Notes under the pieces: model-generated
Databases searched by the model: none
The model's input: the letters and a program-made list of their open reading frames with translations, nothing else
What the model was told of the DNA's origin: nothing
From: Chloroflexota bacterium
GTDB taxonomy: Bacteria > Chloroflexota > Anaerolineae > UBA4142 > SHND01
Direction: 5' to 3'
Length of the DNA stretch: 64,000 bases
Assembly: GCA_016209205.1 (NCBI GenBank)
Contig: JACQWQ010000072.1
Span: 18,014-82,013 of the forward strand
Made by a program: the position numbers and the translations under genes
In this document: one piece after another, positions 16,292 to 26,500 of the stretch
Numbering within the stretch: the first letter of the stretch is position 1
How the letters are laid out: each line of letters opens with the position of its first letter

Positions 16292-18076
16292 ATGAAAATC
16301 CGAGAGCTTTTGTTTGCGGGCGTAGTTGCGCTCTGCGTATTGTTTGTGTTTGCGCTTTCTGGCGCGACACCCGCAATCCTGGCGCAAGGCGGCACGTACG
16401 AATTAACCATCGCGCACACCAACGACGTGCACGCGCGCTTGATGCCCATCACTTCGTCCAACAGCGACTGCAAAGCCGAAGACGATGCGGCGGGCAAATG
16501 TTTTGGCGGCGTGGCGCGGCGCGCGACGGCATTGCAAAAAATCCGCGCGGAAGGTAAGAATTTGCTCGTGCTCGACGCGGGCGATCAATTTCAAGGTTCC
16601 CTCTTTTACTATTTGTACAAGGGCGAAGAGGGTCAAAAGTTTTTGAACGAGCTGGGTTTTCAAGCGACGACCTTTGGCAATCACGAATTCGACGATGGAC
16701 CCGCGAATGCGGCGCGTTACATTGACGGTTTGAAATTGCCATTGGTCAGCGCGAACGTGGACGTGAGCGCCGAGCCGACGCTCGCGGGCAAAGTAAAACC
16801 GTACACCATTCTTGAAGCGGGCGGCGAAAAAATCGGCGTGACCGGCTGCACGACGACCGAGACGCCCATTCTTTCGAGTCCCGGACCCAACATCAAATTC
16901 GACGATATTGCTGCGACGGTCAAGGCGCAAATCGCGGCATTGGAAAAACAGGGCATTAACAAAATCGTCCTGCTTTGTCACGAAGGATATGAACCGGACA
17001 AGGTGCTCGCGGCGGCGTTGGACGGGATTGATGTCATTGTCGGCGGGCATTCGCACACGTACTTGTCCAACAATCCGCCCGATCAGGACAAGGACAAAGC
17101 GTTGGGTCCCTATCCGACGGTTATAAAATCACCGAACGGCGATCCCGTCCTGGTCGTGCAAGCATTGGCGTACGGCAAATATCTCGGACGCCTGGATGTG
17201 ACGTTCGACGAAAAAGGTGTGCCGACGAAATGGGGCGGCGCGCCGATTTTGTTGGACGCGAGTGTTACGCCTGATCCCAAGATTGCCGAAGAGGTTGCGA
17301 AAATGGACGTGCCCCTGCAAGAGCTGCGCAAAAAAGTGATTGGGCAATCGTCCGTAGACTTGAACAACGTGGACAATGAGTGTCGTTTTGGCGAGTGCAA
17401 CATCGGCGATTTGATTTCCGACGCGATGTTGGAGAGCCAGCAAAAGGAGGGCGTCCAAATCGCCTTGTTGAACGGCGGCGGCATTCGCGCGAGCATTCCT
17501 GCCGGAGACGTGACGTTGGGTCAAGTGCTGACCGTGCTGCCGTTCGGCAACACCATCGCGAATTTTGGTCTGAAAGGTTCCGATTTGCTCGTCGCATTGG
17601 AGAATGGCGTGAGCCGCGCGGAAAATCCCGGCAATGAAGGGACCGGACGCTTTCCGCAAGTCGCGGGCATGCGCTATGTGTGGAATCCGAAACAACCCGT
17701 CGGTTCGCGCATCGTGAGCGTTGAAATAAAGCAAGCCGACGGCAGCTACAAGCCGCTCGACCCGAACGTGACGTACAAAATCGCGACGCTCGACTTTACG
17801 CGCCAGGGCGGTGACGGTTATTCTGTCTTTGCCGAAAAAGCGATTGACCCGTATGATTTCGGACCGACGCTTTCGGACGTCGTAGCCAATTACATTGGCG
17901 CGCATTCGCCTGTGGCGCCCGCCATCGAAGGGCGCATCAAGCAAGGCGAAGCCGCCGCGCCCTTGCCAAGCACCGGCGCAGTGATGCCGAATCAGGTATG
18001 GTTTGCATCCCTCGTTTTGGGCGGCGCGTTCTTGTTGGCGTTGGGCGCGCTCTTGTATCGCCGCAGCGTGCGCTGA
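16292..18076 (+). CDS. 5'-nucleotidase/2',3'-cyclic phosphodiesterase family protein, LPSTG tail
   Basis: This 594-residue exported enzyme has a signal peptide (VVALCVLFVFALSGATPAILAQ). The metallophosphatase motifs are present: HTNDVHARL, LDAGDQFQGS, FGNHEFDDG and GGHSHTYL. The C-terminal substrate-binding domain includes NGGGIRASIPAGDVT and LPFGNTIANF. It should hydrolyse nucleotides outside the cytoplasm (UshA/YfkN family). The C-terminus has LPSTG (about 558-562), a hydrophobic segment and RR, the layout of a sortase substrate, which is unusual in this phylum. A GGAG ribosome site precedes the ATG. It is monocistronic, with a terminator at 18135. Confidence 0.92.
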   Translation: MKIRELLFAGVVALCVLFVFALSGATPAILAQGGTYELTIAHTNDVHARLMPITSSNSDCKAEDDAAGKCFGGVARRATALQKIRAEGKNLLVLDAGDQFQGSLFYYLYKGEEGQKFLNELGFQATTFGNHEFDDGPANAARYIDGLKLPLVSANVDVSAEPTLAGKVKPYTILEAGGEKIGVTGCTTTETPILSSPGPNIKFDDIAATVKAQIAALEKQGINKIVLLCHEGYEPDKVLAAALDGIDVIVGGHSHTYLSNNPPDQDKDKALGPYPTVIKSPNGDPVLVVQALAYGKYLGRLDVTFDEKGVPTKWGGAPILLDASVTPDPKIAEEVAKMDVPLQELRKKVIGQSSVDLNNVDNECRFGECNIGDLISDAMLESQQKEGVQIALLNGGGIRASIPAGDVTLGQVLTVLPFGNTIANFGLKGSDLLVALENGVSRAENPGNEGTGRFPQVAGMRYVWNPKQPVGSRIVSVEIKQADGSYKPLDPNVTYKIATLDFTRQGGDGYSVFAEKAIDPYDFGPTLSDVVANYIGAHSPVAPAIEGRIKQGEAAAPLPSTGAVMPNQVWFASLVLGGAFLLALGALLYRRSVR

Positions 18077-18134
18077 ACCAAAACGCTACGTGTTTTTGAC
18101 TTGAACGCGACTCGCGCGTTCTAGCTTGTGTCGG

Positions 18135-18169
18135 AAAAAATCGTCGCCAAACCATGACGGCGATTTTTT
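18135..18169. terminator. bidirectional intrinsic terminator
   Basis: AAAAAATCG at 18135-18143 pairs with CGATTTTTT at 18161-18169 with an imperfect stem in between. It follows the 5'-nucleotidase gene. Confidence 0.75.
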
Positions 18170-18303
18170 CTACAATTCACTTTCGGGTCAGTTATTTTTT
18201 GAATCTCAGCCGTATCGCGAGTAAGATAACTGCATCTCCCATTTATCTCTGCGCGTAGGGCGATTTGGCAAATCGCCTTACCTCTGCAAAGGAGCATAGA
18301 TCC

Positions 18304-20188
<1,885 letters not shown>

Positions 20189-20192
20189 AGTG

Positions 20193-20264
20193 GGGAATGA
20201 AGGGAAATGAGGGAAATCAGGGAAATCAGGGAAATAGGGAACTCAGGGAACTGAGGGAACTTTG
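20193..20264. repeat. 10-bp low-complexity tandem repeat
   Basis: Variants of agggaaatca and agggaactca repeat about seven times right after the fhs stop. Noncoding. Confidence 0.75.
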
Positions 20265-20414
20265 TAGTCGTCGTTCGCCGTAACGACGAGCCCTCGCCGT
20301 AACAACGTATGCGCGATACGATTGGATAGTTGGTTGGCAGGAATCAATCAACTATCCAATTTGTTTAGACAACCGTCGGGCGTTACAATCATTACAACCA
20401 TCGAGGTGAAAGCT

Positions 20415-20663
20415 ATGCCAGTCGTATTACGCGTGAAAGGTTACAAATTCTGGTTCTATGAAGGCGACCTTGATGAACCGCCACATGTACATGTCGGCAA
20501 AAGTGGAAATGAAGCCAAGTTTTGGATCGACCCAATTTCATTTGTGAGAGCACGCGGCTTTCGTGAACACGAGCTGAACGAAATTGAAAAAATCACCCGC
20601 GAGAACCGAGCCAAACTTTTGGCAGCATGGCGAGAGGAAGGAGAGAAACGTGATAACGGTTAA
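20415..20663 (+). CDS. DUF4160 protein
   Basis: An 82-residue protein with the DUF4160 signature: GYKFWFYEGDLDEPPHVHVGK, then AKFWIDP and LNEIEKITRENRAKLLAAW. The ATG is preceded by GAGGTG. DUF4160 genes often pair with a DUF2442 gene and are suspected toxin-antitoxin partners. Here the next gene is not DUF2442; a solitary DUF2442 gene is at 49708. The stop overlaps the next gene's start, which indicates coupled translation. Confidence 0.85.
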   Translation: MPVVLRVKGYKFWFYEGDLDEPPHVHVGKSGNEAKFWIDPISFVRARGFREHELNEIEKITRENRAKLLAAWREEGEKRDNG

Positions 20664-20970
20664 AGCAAAAATTCACGTCTTGAGCGAAGAGTCACCTGTT
20701 GTACCTATCGTTATTCCCGACTTGGATGAGGTGCGCGCCTTCGCAAACGATTTGCACAAAAAAGGATTGCCGTGGCAAGGTGAAGCATTTGGTTGGTCAG
20801 CCGAGTACACTCCCGAACGCGCCGAACCACCGCTCGACTCGAAAATGACATTCACCCCCGCCGATTTTGTGATTGGCGAAAGTGGGATTTGGTTTTTTTC
20901 GATGATGTGGGAACACGGCAAGGATAGAGCGCCGGTAGAGTTTTTAGATGATAAGAATATTGTGCCGTGA
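20650..20970 (+). CDS. small hypothetical protein coupled to DUF4160
   Basis: A 106-residue protein starting at GTG 20650 with an AGGAGAG ribosome site, overlapping the DUF4160 gene by 14 bp. It contains IVIPDLDEVRAFANDLHKKGL and a tail IWFFSMMWEHGKDRAPVEF. I do not recognise the family. The tight overlap suggests the two proteins act together. Confidence 0.6.
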   Translation: MITVKAKIHVLSEESPVVPIVIPDLDEVRAFANDLHKKGLPWQGEAFGWSAEYTPERAEPPLDSKMTFTPADFVIGESGIWFFSMMWEHGKDRAPVEFLDDKNIVP

Positions 20971-21017
20971 CGTGTTCTGTTTTTGTGAATGGGGTTCTCG
21001 TAACGAGGAGGACTAAT

Positions 21018-21290
21018 ATGGCAGACTTTCAGATTCCAGACATGCGAAGTACGGAGCCCAAAGATTATGTTCATGCACACCGTCGAGGACGATTGAAGCA
21101 ATCTTGGGCGATTGGGGTAGAAAGCCAATCAAACGAAATGCTGATGTTCAATGAGGGTCTGACGTGGGGGAGTATTGGACAAATTCTCGGATATCTGTTC
21201 GGCGATACTGACGACGCGTTCCAAGACGAGATGTGGGAGAGGATGCTTGACAATTACAAGCGGATGAAGCGTGGTAGTGCGATTGAATAA
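21018..21290 (+). CDS. small hypothetical protein
   Basis: A 90-residue protein starting at ATG 21018, with GAGGAGG upstream; the track's longer start lacks a ribosome site. It includes HRRGRLKQSWAIGVES and FGDTDDAFQDEMWERML. It looks soluble and has no recognised domain. It is 47 bp from the preceding gene and probably in the same transcript. Confidence 0.55.
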   Translation: MADFQIPDMRSTEPKDYVHAHRRGRLKQSWAIGVESQSNEMLMFNEGLTWGSIGQILGYLFGDTDDAFQDEMWERMLDNYKRMKRGSAIE

Positions 21291-21410
21291 CAGAAATTGT
21301 CCAAATCGCTCTTATGACTTCGTCCTATTGTCCACCATAAGCGGCAGTATGCGCGAAATCTTCGGTCAGCGGACGACAAAGCGGATAAACGGATAGCGCG
21401 CGCTATCCGT

Positions 21411-21614
21411 TTATCCGCTTTCCACATCCGTTGTCCGCGCGCTCACACTCGCCGCGCGTTCCAGCGTGAGCAGCGTGACGGATGAATTTTCGGGGTTGAG
21501 CAAACGGTCTAGCGCGGAACGACTGGTTTTCATTTGCTTTGCCATGGCGGCTTTGGTGAGTTTACGGCGTTTCATGTCATGTCCCTCTGCGGGGCTTGCG
21601 CGCGACAAGAGCAT
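21411..21614 (-). pseudogene. decayed copy of the XRE antitoxin gene
   Basis: This frame repeats the core of the intact gene at 22181-22468 (MKRRKLTKA-x-MAK-x-MKTSRSALDRLL, ENSSVTLLTLERAAS) but lacks its first about 40 residues and its last part. The 3' end shows a roughly 38-bp deletion between two copies of cacactc, the same 7-mer that occurs twice in the intact copy. The 5' start matches nothing in the intact copy. Confidence 0.8.
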
Positions 21615-21650
21615 ACGCTAGAATCTTGGAAAGGAAAGGAGTAGACCAAA

Positions 21651-21848
21651 ATGGAGATGGAGCAAGAACAGTACGTCATTGATACGAAAGGGAAAAAGTT
21701 GAGCGTGATTCTTTCGCTCGAACGATACGAGCGATTGATGCAAGACCTGCATGACTTGGCAGTGGTAGCCGAGCGACGAGACGAACAACCGATTAGCTTG
21801 GAAGAAATGAAACGACGGTTGAAAAAAGATGGAATCCTATACCGTTGA
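21651..21848 (+). CDS. RelB/Phd-like antitoxin
   Basis: A 65-residue protein: VIDTKGKKLSVILSLERYERLMQDLHDLA is the DNA-binding/dimerisation pattern of Phd/YefM-type antitoxins, and the C-terminal part (ISLEEMKRRLKKDGILYR) would wrap the toxin. It is preceded by GGAAAGGAG and its stop overlaps the toxin start by 20 bp. Usually these antitoxins repress their own operon. Confidence 0.85.
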   Translation: MEMEQEQYVIDTKGKKLSVILSLERYERLMQDLHDLAVVAERRDEQPISLEEMKRRLKKDGILYR

Positions 21849-22095
21849 CTTTAAGCCGTCTGTCCACAAGGATTTTCGTCGTCTGCCCAAGTCGGTGGTT
21901 GAGCGCGTGATGAAACGTATCGAGAAACTAAAAGATGACCCTTTCCCTCACGGCGTGACAAAACTCGAAGGTGTTGAGCGATTATATCGGATTGTCGTGG
22001 GCGATTATCGCATCGTGTACGAAGTTGACACGCAGGCAAAGCAAATAACAATCTTCTACGTCCGGCATCGCCGCGACGTGTATCGCGCGCTTTGA
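21829..22095 (+). CDS. RelE/ParE-family toxin
   Basis: An 88-residue protein with the RelE pattern: FKPSVHKDFRRLPKSVVERVMKRIEKLKDDP, a central GVERLYRIVVGDYRIVYEVD and a C-terminal VRHRRDVYRAL. RelE toxins cleave mRNA on the ribosome, and ParE members target gyrase; this sequence has the RelE-type arginines in the RIVVGDYRIVYE strand. It overlaps the antitoxin gene, and is flanked by copies of an XRE gene. Confidence 0.88.
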   Translation: MESYTVDFKPSVHKDFRRLPKSVVERVMKRIEKLKDDPFPHGVTKLEGVERLYRIVVGDYRIVYEVDTQAKQITIFYVRHRRDVYRAL

Positions 22096-22180
22096 ACGGA
22101 CTGGAAAACACACTGCGCGAACTGGAAACGGATAGTGCGCGTTTATCCGTTTTCCGCATCCGTTGTCCGCGCGCCCACAC

Positions 22181-22468
22181 TCAAGCCAACTTGACCACCA
22201 ACTTTTTCCCCAACACACTCGCCGCGCGTTCCAGTGTGAGCAGCGTGACGGATGAATTTTCGGGGTCGAGCAAGCGGTCAAGCGCGGAACGACTCGTCTT
22301 CATTTTTTTTGCCATCGTCGCTTTGGTGAGTTTTCGGCGTTTCATTTCTTGCGCGATTTGAAAAGCGAGAACACGCTTGATGGCAGTCGCCGTGGCATCG
22401 CTCAACATTCCTTCTTCGCGCAAAAAATTATCAAAATCACTGCCGAGGCGCCGCTTGTTCATATTCAT
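22181..22468 (-). CDS. XRE/HigA-like antitoxin or regulator
   Basis: A 95-residue protein with a helix-turn-helix core (KRRKLTKATMAKKMKTSRSALDRLL, ENSSVTLLTLERAASVLGKKLVVKLA). An AAGAGAGAG-like purine stretch precedes the ATG. A partner toxin gene is not adjacent on the same strand; the toxin pair lies on the opposite strand. A broken copy lies at 21411-21614, with the relBE-like pair in between. Confidence 0.75.
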   Translation of the reverse strand: MNMNKRRLGSDFDNFLREEGMLSDATATAIKRVLAFQIAQEMKRRKLTKATMAKKMKTSRSALDRLLDPENSSVTLLTLERAASVLGKKLVVKLA

Positions 22469-22574
22469 TCCTCCGTCTCCAAATTCAAACGTCGTCCTCT
22501 TGCCGTTTCTAAATCCATTGGTGGGGTTTTGTTGGATTTCTTGACTAGAGCGAATTCCCGGTTGATTGGTGGTG

Positions 22575-22639
22575 AGACCTTCGAGGTTTTAGAACGATAC
22601 GCTGAATTTACGCGAACTTTTCGAAAACCTCGAAGGTCT
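22575..22639. repeat. AGACC-type hairpin element, copy 2
   Basis: agaccttcgaggtttt (22575-22590) is mirrored at 22624-22639. The core, read on the other strand, is similar to copy 1 at 6969-7034 (shared gcgtaaatt). The rest of 22469-22731 shows no other gene or signal. Confidence 0.8.
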
Positions 22640-22731
22640 TGCGCCCACAAACGATATAGGAAATCGCTCCAAGCCGCAAACAAAATCGTCGCACAGTGGC
22701 GACGGTTGTTTGAACGCAGGAAGCAATTCCA

Positions 22732-23091
22732 TCAACGAAGGGGAAGATAATTTATTTGGTCGGCATATTCGTCAGGTAGCGCCGCACCCCAAATCAGTGC
22801 CAATTCTTCAATGGTCTCGCCGATTGACATACTCGGACTGATGGTAAATATTCCAGGAATATGCCGACCTGCAGCAAGATGGTCACGCAAGTGGTCGGGC
22901 ATCGAGTCACGATTGTTGGTCACTAACGAAAAGCCGCGCGCTTCACACCAAATCAAAATTTCAGGGTCAAGCGTTCCAATCGGCGGCGCCGTGGGGTCCC
23001 CGATGCGCCATACAACAATTTCGGGATAACGCGCGCGCAAGCCCTTGCTCAAACTCTTGCCTACGTGTTCATCCAAAAGATATTTTCTCAC
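22732..23091 (-). CDS. DUF5615 PIN-like toxin
   Basis: A 119-residue protein starting MRKYLLDEHVGKSL, with LVTNNRDSMPDHLRDHL and acidic residues typical of a PIN-like nuclease fold (Mut7-C/DUF5615). Asp in LLDEH and the later D pairs are candidate metal ligands. It overlaps the 3' end of the DUF433 gene by 4 bp, a common antitoxin-toxin pair arrangement. Confidence 0.88.
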   Translation of the reverse strand: MRKYLLDEHVGKSLSKGLRARYPEIVVWRIGDPTAPPIGTLDPEILIWCEARGFSLVTNNRDSMPDHLRDHLAAGRHIPGIFTISPSMSIGETIEELALIWGAALPDEYADQINYLPLR

Positions 23092-23423
23092 GGCTTTTCA
23101 AGTGACGCGGCTTGCCGTTCCGCAGCAATCCGACGCAATCTTTGGATCGCGGGTGACGGGTTGCGATTCTGTTCTTCCCGTCGCCGTTCCGCGTTTTCTA
23201 GCCAGTTGACGAGATACGCCGTCACCTTTTCTTTATTATGCAGGTAATAGGTAATCGTAGCGTGTACTTGTTCAAGAGTCAACGAAGGATATTCTGCTGC
23301 AATGTCTTCGGGAGAACGGCTGCGATAGATATAGTCATAGAGCACCGTTTCTATCCCCACTCGCGTACCTTTGATGCGAATGTCATTGGGCGCAAGGAAA
23401 TTGAAATAATCTTCAAGTTGCAT
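23088..23423 (-). CDS. DUF433 antitoxin
   Basis: A 111-residue protein with the DUF433 motif (GTRVGIETVLYDYIYRSRSPEDIAAEYPSLTLEQVHATITYYLHNKE). The start MQLEDYF is supported by GGAGGTGATTCCT; the 302-aa track ORF extends into upstream shadows. DUF433 proteins bind DNA through a winged-helix-like fold and are antitoxins to DUF5615 nucleases, as here. Confidence 0.88.
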   Translation of the reverse strand: MQLEDYFNFLAPNDIRIKGTRVGIETVLYDYIYRSRSPEDIAAEYPSLTLEQVHATITYYLHNKEKVTAYLVNWLENAERRREEQNRNPSPAIQRLRRIAAERQAASLEKP

Positions 23424-23504
23424 AGGAATCACCTCCCAACGAAAATTATAGCACACATGACAAGGGAAAGTATGTTCGCAAAATCCCTGCTCAAGGAATC
23501 GTAA

Positions 23505-25160
23505 ATGCGAATCATCCGCGCCTGCTGTTTCATTTTCCTCATCCTCATCGCTTCGAGCGCTTGCATCGCCCGACGACCATCCGCTGCGCCTGCTGTCCCA
23601 ACCATCTCTGTCGCAACTGTCACTCCTCCCGCCGCCGCGACACAAACATCGGCAACAAGTGCGCCGATGACTGTGCCAATTTCCAACGCGCCCATTGTCA
23701 AAATTCAATCCGGCGCACTGCAAGGCGTACGCGAAAATAATTTGAGCGTGTTCAAGGGAATTCCGTACGCCGCGCCGCCGATTGGCGAATCGCGTTGGCG
23801 CGAGCCGCAGCCCGTCGCAGCATGGAGTGGGGTGCGCCCGGCGGATGCGTTCGGCAAGGCGTGTATTCAACCCGTCGCAAAATCGTTGGAAGGCGCGGGC
23901 GAGGTCGGTCCACAAAGTGAAGATTGTTTGTATCTCAATGTGTGGACGCCCAACCCCGACCCCGCCGCTAAATTGCCGGTGATGGTTTGGATTCACGGCG
24001 GCGCGCTCGTCATCGGCGCGGGCAGTTTGCCGCTGTACGACGGCGCGGCATTGGCGCAGCGCGGCGCGGTAGTGGTGACATTTAATTATCGCCTCGGACC
24101 ACTCGGTTTCTTTTCACACCCCGCGTTGGAACAAGCGAATCCAAAGGGTCCCGTAAATTTCGGTCTGCTGGACGAAATCGCGGTGTTGAAATGGGTGCAG
24201 CAAAATATCGCAGCGTTCGGCGGCGACCCGAACAACGTCATGATTTTTGGCGAATCAGCGGGCGGAGAAAGTGTGCTCGCGTTGTTTGCTTCACCGCTGG
24301 CGCAAGGATTGTTTCACAAAGGTATCGCGCAAAGCCCGTACGGCATCCCCAGCCACACGCGCGTCAAGGCGCAAGAGGCGGGTATTCAAGCGGCGAACGC
24401 GATGGGTTTGCGCGGCGCGAACGCAACCTTACAGGAATTGCGCGCGGCGCCCGCAGAAAAATTCGGGGCGTTGAATCAAAAGGGCGCGTCGCTCGCGCCG
24501 AGTTTTGTCTATGGCGACGCCGCGCTGCCCGAACCGATTCTCGACATTTTTCAAAAGGGCAAAGAAGCGCCGCTGCCGCTTATCATCGGCAGCAACAGCG
24601 ATGAATCCACCGTCGCCGTTTTGTTTGGCATTGACCCTGCCAAGTTGATTGAAAAGCTGGGCGTTGCCAAGGTTGCGGTCAAGCGGCTCTATCCCGGCGT
24701 CAACGACGATGCGGACTTGGGACGTGAGGTGATTCGTGATTTGATTTTCACCGCGTTCGTCAAACGCATCGCCGATTTGCACGCGCCGCGCGCGCCGAGT
24801 TGGCGGTACTATTTCAGTTACTTGCCCGAGAAATTGCGCGGCAAGGTACCCGGCGTGTCGCATGGCGGCGAAATTGTTTTTGTTTTTGATACGGGCGCGC
24901 TTACACCTGAATACAAAGACCTTTTCACGGATGCGGATCGCGCCATGGCGAAACGCGTCGGGGATTATTGGCACGCGTTCGCGCAGATGGGTAAACCAGA
25001 CCCGGCGAGTGAACCCGCGTGGTCGCCGTCCGATGCCAAGAATGACACGGTGATGGAATTTGGCGAGACAATTGCGCTGCAAGAGAATTTTATGAAGGCG
25101 CGGCTCGATGTGTTTGTGGGGTTGTTGAACATTCTCGGCAAGCTCTTGGACCGGGAATAA
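23505..25160 (+). CDS. type-B carboxylesterase (lipoprotein)
   Basis: The 551-residue protein has a lipoprotein signal ending in IASSAC. The alpha/beta-hydrolase body shows the type-B family motifs: AAPPIGESRWREPQP, SEDCLYLNVWTP, the oxyanion region VMVWIHGGALVIG, the nucleophile FGESAGGES (Ser about 251), an acid in SNSDEST and the His in VSHGGE. It is expected to hydrolyse esters at the outer cell surface (para-nitrobenzyl/cholinesterase-like family); the substrate is unknown. It starts shortly after the DUF433 gene but in the opposite direction, and 123 bp before the aldo/keto reductase gene. Confidence 0.93.
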   Translation: MRIIRACCFIFLILIASSACIARRPSAAPAVPTISVATVTPPAAATQTSATSAPMTVPISNAPIVKIQSGALQGVRENNLSVFKGIPYAAPPIGESRWREPQPVAAWSGVRPADAFGKACIQPVAKSLEGAGEVGPQSEDCLYLNVWTPNPDPAAKLPVMVWIHGGALVIGAGSLPLYDGAALAQRGAVVVTFNYRLGPLGFFSHPALEQANPKGPVNFGLLDEIAVLKWVQQNIAAFGGDPNNVMIFGESAGGESVLALFASPLAQGLFHKGIAQSPYGIPSHTRVKAQEAGIQAANAMGLRGANATLQELRAAPAEKFGALNQKGASLAPSFVYGDAALPEPILDIFQKGKEAPLPLIIGSNSDESTVAVLFGIDPAKLIEKLGVAKVAVKRLYPGVNDDADLGREVIRDLIFTAFVKRIADLHAPRAPSWRYYFSYLPEKLRGKVPGVSHGGEIVFVFDTGALTPEYKDLFTDADRAMAKRVGDYWHAFAQMGKPDPASEPAWSPSDAKNDTVMEFGETIALQENFMKARLDVFVGLLNILGKLLDRE

Positions 25161-25283
25161 ATGTTGTTTGACGGAACGGGTAACAAACAGGATCAAATAC
25201 ACCATTGGTGGTGCAAAGGGAGGACTGACGCATCCCGAGACAAAGGATGCTGCGCCATAGCGCGAGCCAGAAAGGGGAGCAAA

Positions 25284-26150
25284 ATGGAAAAACGTCGTTT
25301 CGGACGCACAAATCATCAGAGCACGGTCGCGATTTTTGGCGGCGCTGCGCTTTGGGACACAACGCAATTTGTGGCCGACCGCGCGATGGAGCAGGTGATT
25401 GCCGCAGGCGTCAATCACATTGACGTCGCACCGTCGTACGGCAAAGCGGAAGAATTGATCGGGCCGTGGATGCCGCGCGTACGCAAGGATTTTTTTCTCG
25501 GCTGCAAAACATTGGCGCGAACGAAACAAGGCGCGTGGGGCGAATTGCAGCGGTCATTGGAAAGGTTGCGCGTGGATGCGTTCGACCTGTATCAGATTCA
25601 CGCCATCACTTCGCTTGACCAATTGGACGAGGCGCTGCGTCCCGATGGCGTGCTCGACGCGATGCTGGAGGCGCGTGCGCAGGGCTTGACCAAGTACATC
25701 GGCATTACGGGACATGGCAACGCTGCGCCCACCGTGTTTATGGAGGCGCTGCGCCGTTTCGATTTCGATTCGATTCTTTTTCCCATCAACTTGGTCCAAT
25801 TCGCCGATGCCAGCTATCGCGCGAGCGCGCAGGCGCTCTTGCAAGAATGTCGCAAGCGCGATGTGGGCACGCTGATTATCAAAGCGGTAGGCAAAGGCGT
25901 GTGGCGCGAACAGCCGCGCACGCACACGACGTGGTATGTCCCGTTCGACACCGCGCCCGAAGTGCAAACGGCGGTCAACTTTGCGCTATCGCAAGATGTG
26001 ACGGGATTGTGCACGGCGGGCGACCTGAGTGTGCTGCCGCTGTTTTTGGACGCGTGCGCGCACTTTGAACCCATGCGCGCGGAGGAACAGGCCAAGTTGA
26101 TCGCAACGGCGGAACAGTACGAATCTGTGTTCGCGTTGAACGGACCCTGA
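25284..26150 (+). CDS. aldo/keto reductase
   Basis: A 288-residue NAD(P)H-dependent oxidoreductase with the AKR signatures NHIDVAPSYGKAEELIG (Asp and Tyr of the active site), Lys in FLGCKTLAR, and His in LYQIHAI. The C-terminal third follows the AKR fold (GTLIIKAVGKGV). The ATG at 25284 has GGGGAGC upstream; the track's longer start is unlikely. The substrate cannot be told. It follows the esterase in the same direction. Confidence 0.9.
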   Translation: MEKRRFGRTNHQSTVAIFGGAALWDTTQFVADRAMEQVIAAGVNHIDVAPSYGKAEELIGPWMPRVRKDFFLGCKTLARTKQGAWGELQRSLERLRVDAFDLYQIHAITSLDQLDEALRPDGVLDAMLEARAQGLTKYIGITGHGNAAPTVFMEALRRFDFDSILFPINLVQFADASYRASAQALLQECRKRDVGTLIIKAVGKGVWREQPRTHTTWYVPFDTAPEVQTAVNFALSQDVTGLCTAGDLSVLPLFLDACAHFEPMRAEEQAKLIATAEQYESVFALNGP

Positions 26151-26154
26151 GACA

Positions 26155-26190
26155 GTGGTCAGTAAACAGTGATCAGTGATCAGTGATCAG
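26155..26190. repeat. gatcagt tandem repeat
   Basis: cagtgatcagtgatcagtgatc-like units follow the aldo/keto reductase gene. Low complexity, noncoding. Confidence 0.6.
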
Positions 26191-26198
26191 TAAGGCAC

Positions 26199-26307
26199 CG
26201 TCCAAAAATAAGTTGAGCACTTTTCCGCAAAAAGCAGACATGAAATCGTTTACATTGGCTATTCTTGCATCGCTGTATGGACGAACTGCTCAAGTTATTT
26301 TTGGACG
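26199..26307. repeat. MITE-like element with 21-bp inverted ends
   Basis: cgtccaaaaataagttgagc and its neighbour at 26199-26219 are mirrored by tgctcaagttatttttggac... at 26287-26307 with one mismatch. The 109-bp unit has no coding capacity. Its long ends suggest a non-autonomous transposon. The flanks do not show an obvious target duplication. Nothing else is visible in 26151-26500. Confidence 0.75.
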
Positions 26308-26500
26308 AATCCTAAGCAGTCAGTAGTAGGCAGTTTTGAGAGAGCAGAAGTTAAAAAGCAGTTGCATAGCTGTTTGCATGTCGCAAGTTGCCCGTAAAAC
26401 AATGTGACATGTGACCCTTGTCACAAGTATCTTTTACGATAAAACTCGTAGAGAATCGCGGCCTGGAGCGATGTCGCTCCAAAACCATGGAGGTCAAGCT

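Noticed and set aside
23424-23996. extended 302-aa N-terminus of the DUF433 gene
   Set aside because: The extension is antisense of the esterase gene and the ribosome site fits the internal ATG.
24429-25529. 366-aa minus-strand ORF
   Set aside because: Antisense of the carboxylesterase and aldo/keto reductase genes.
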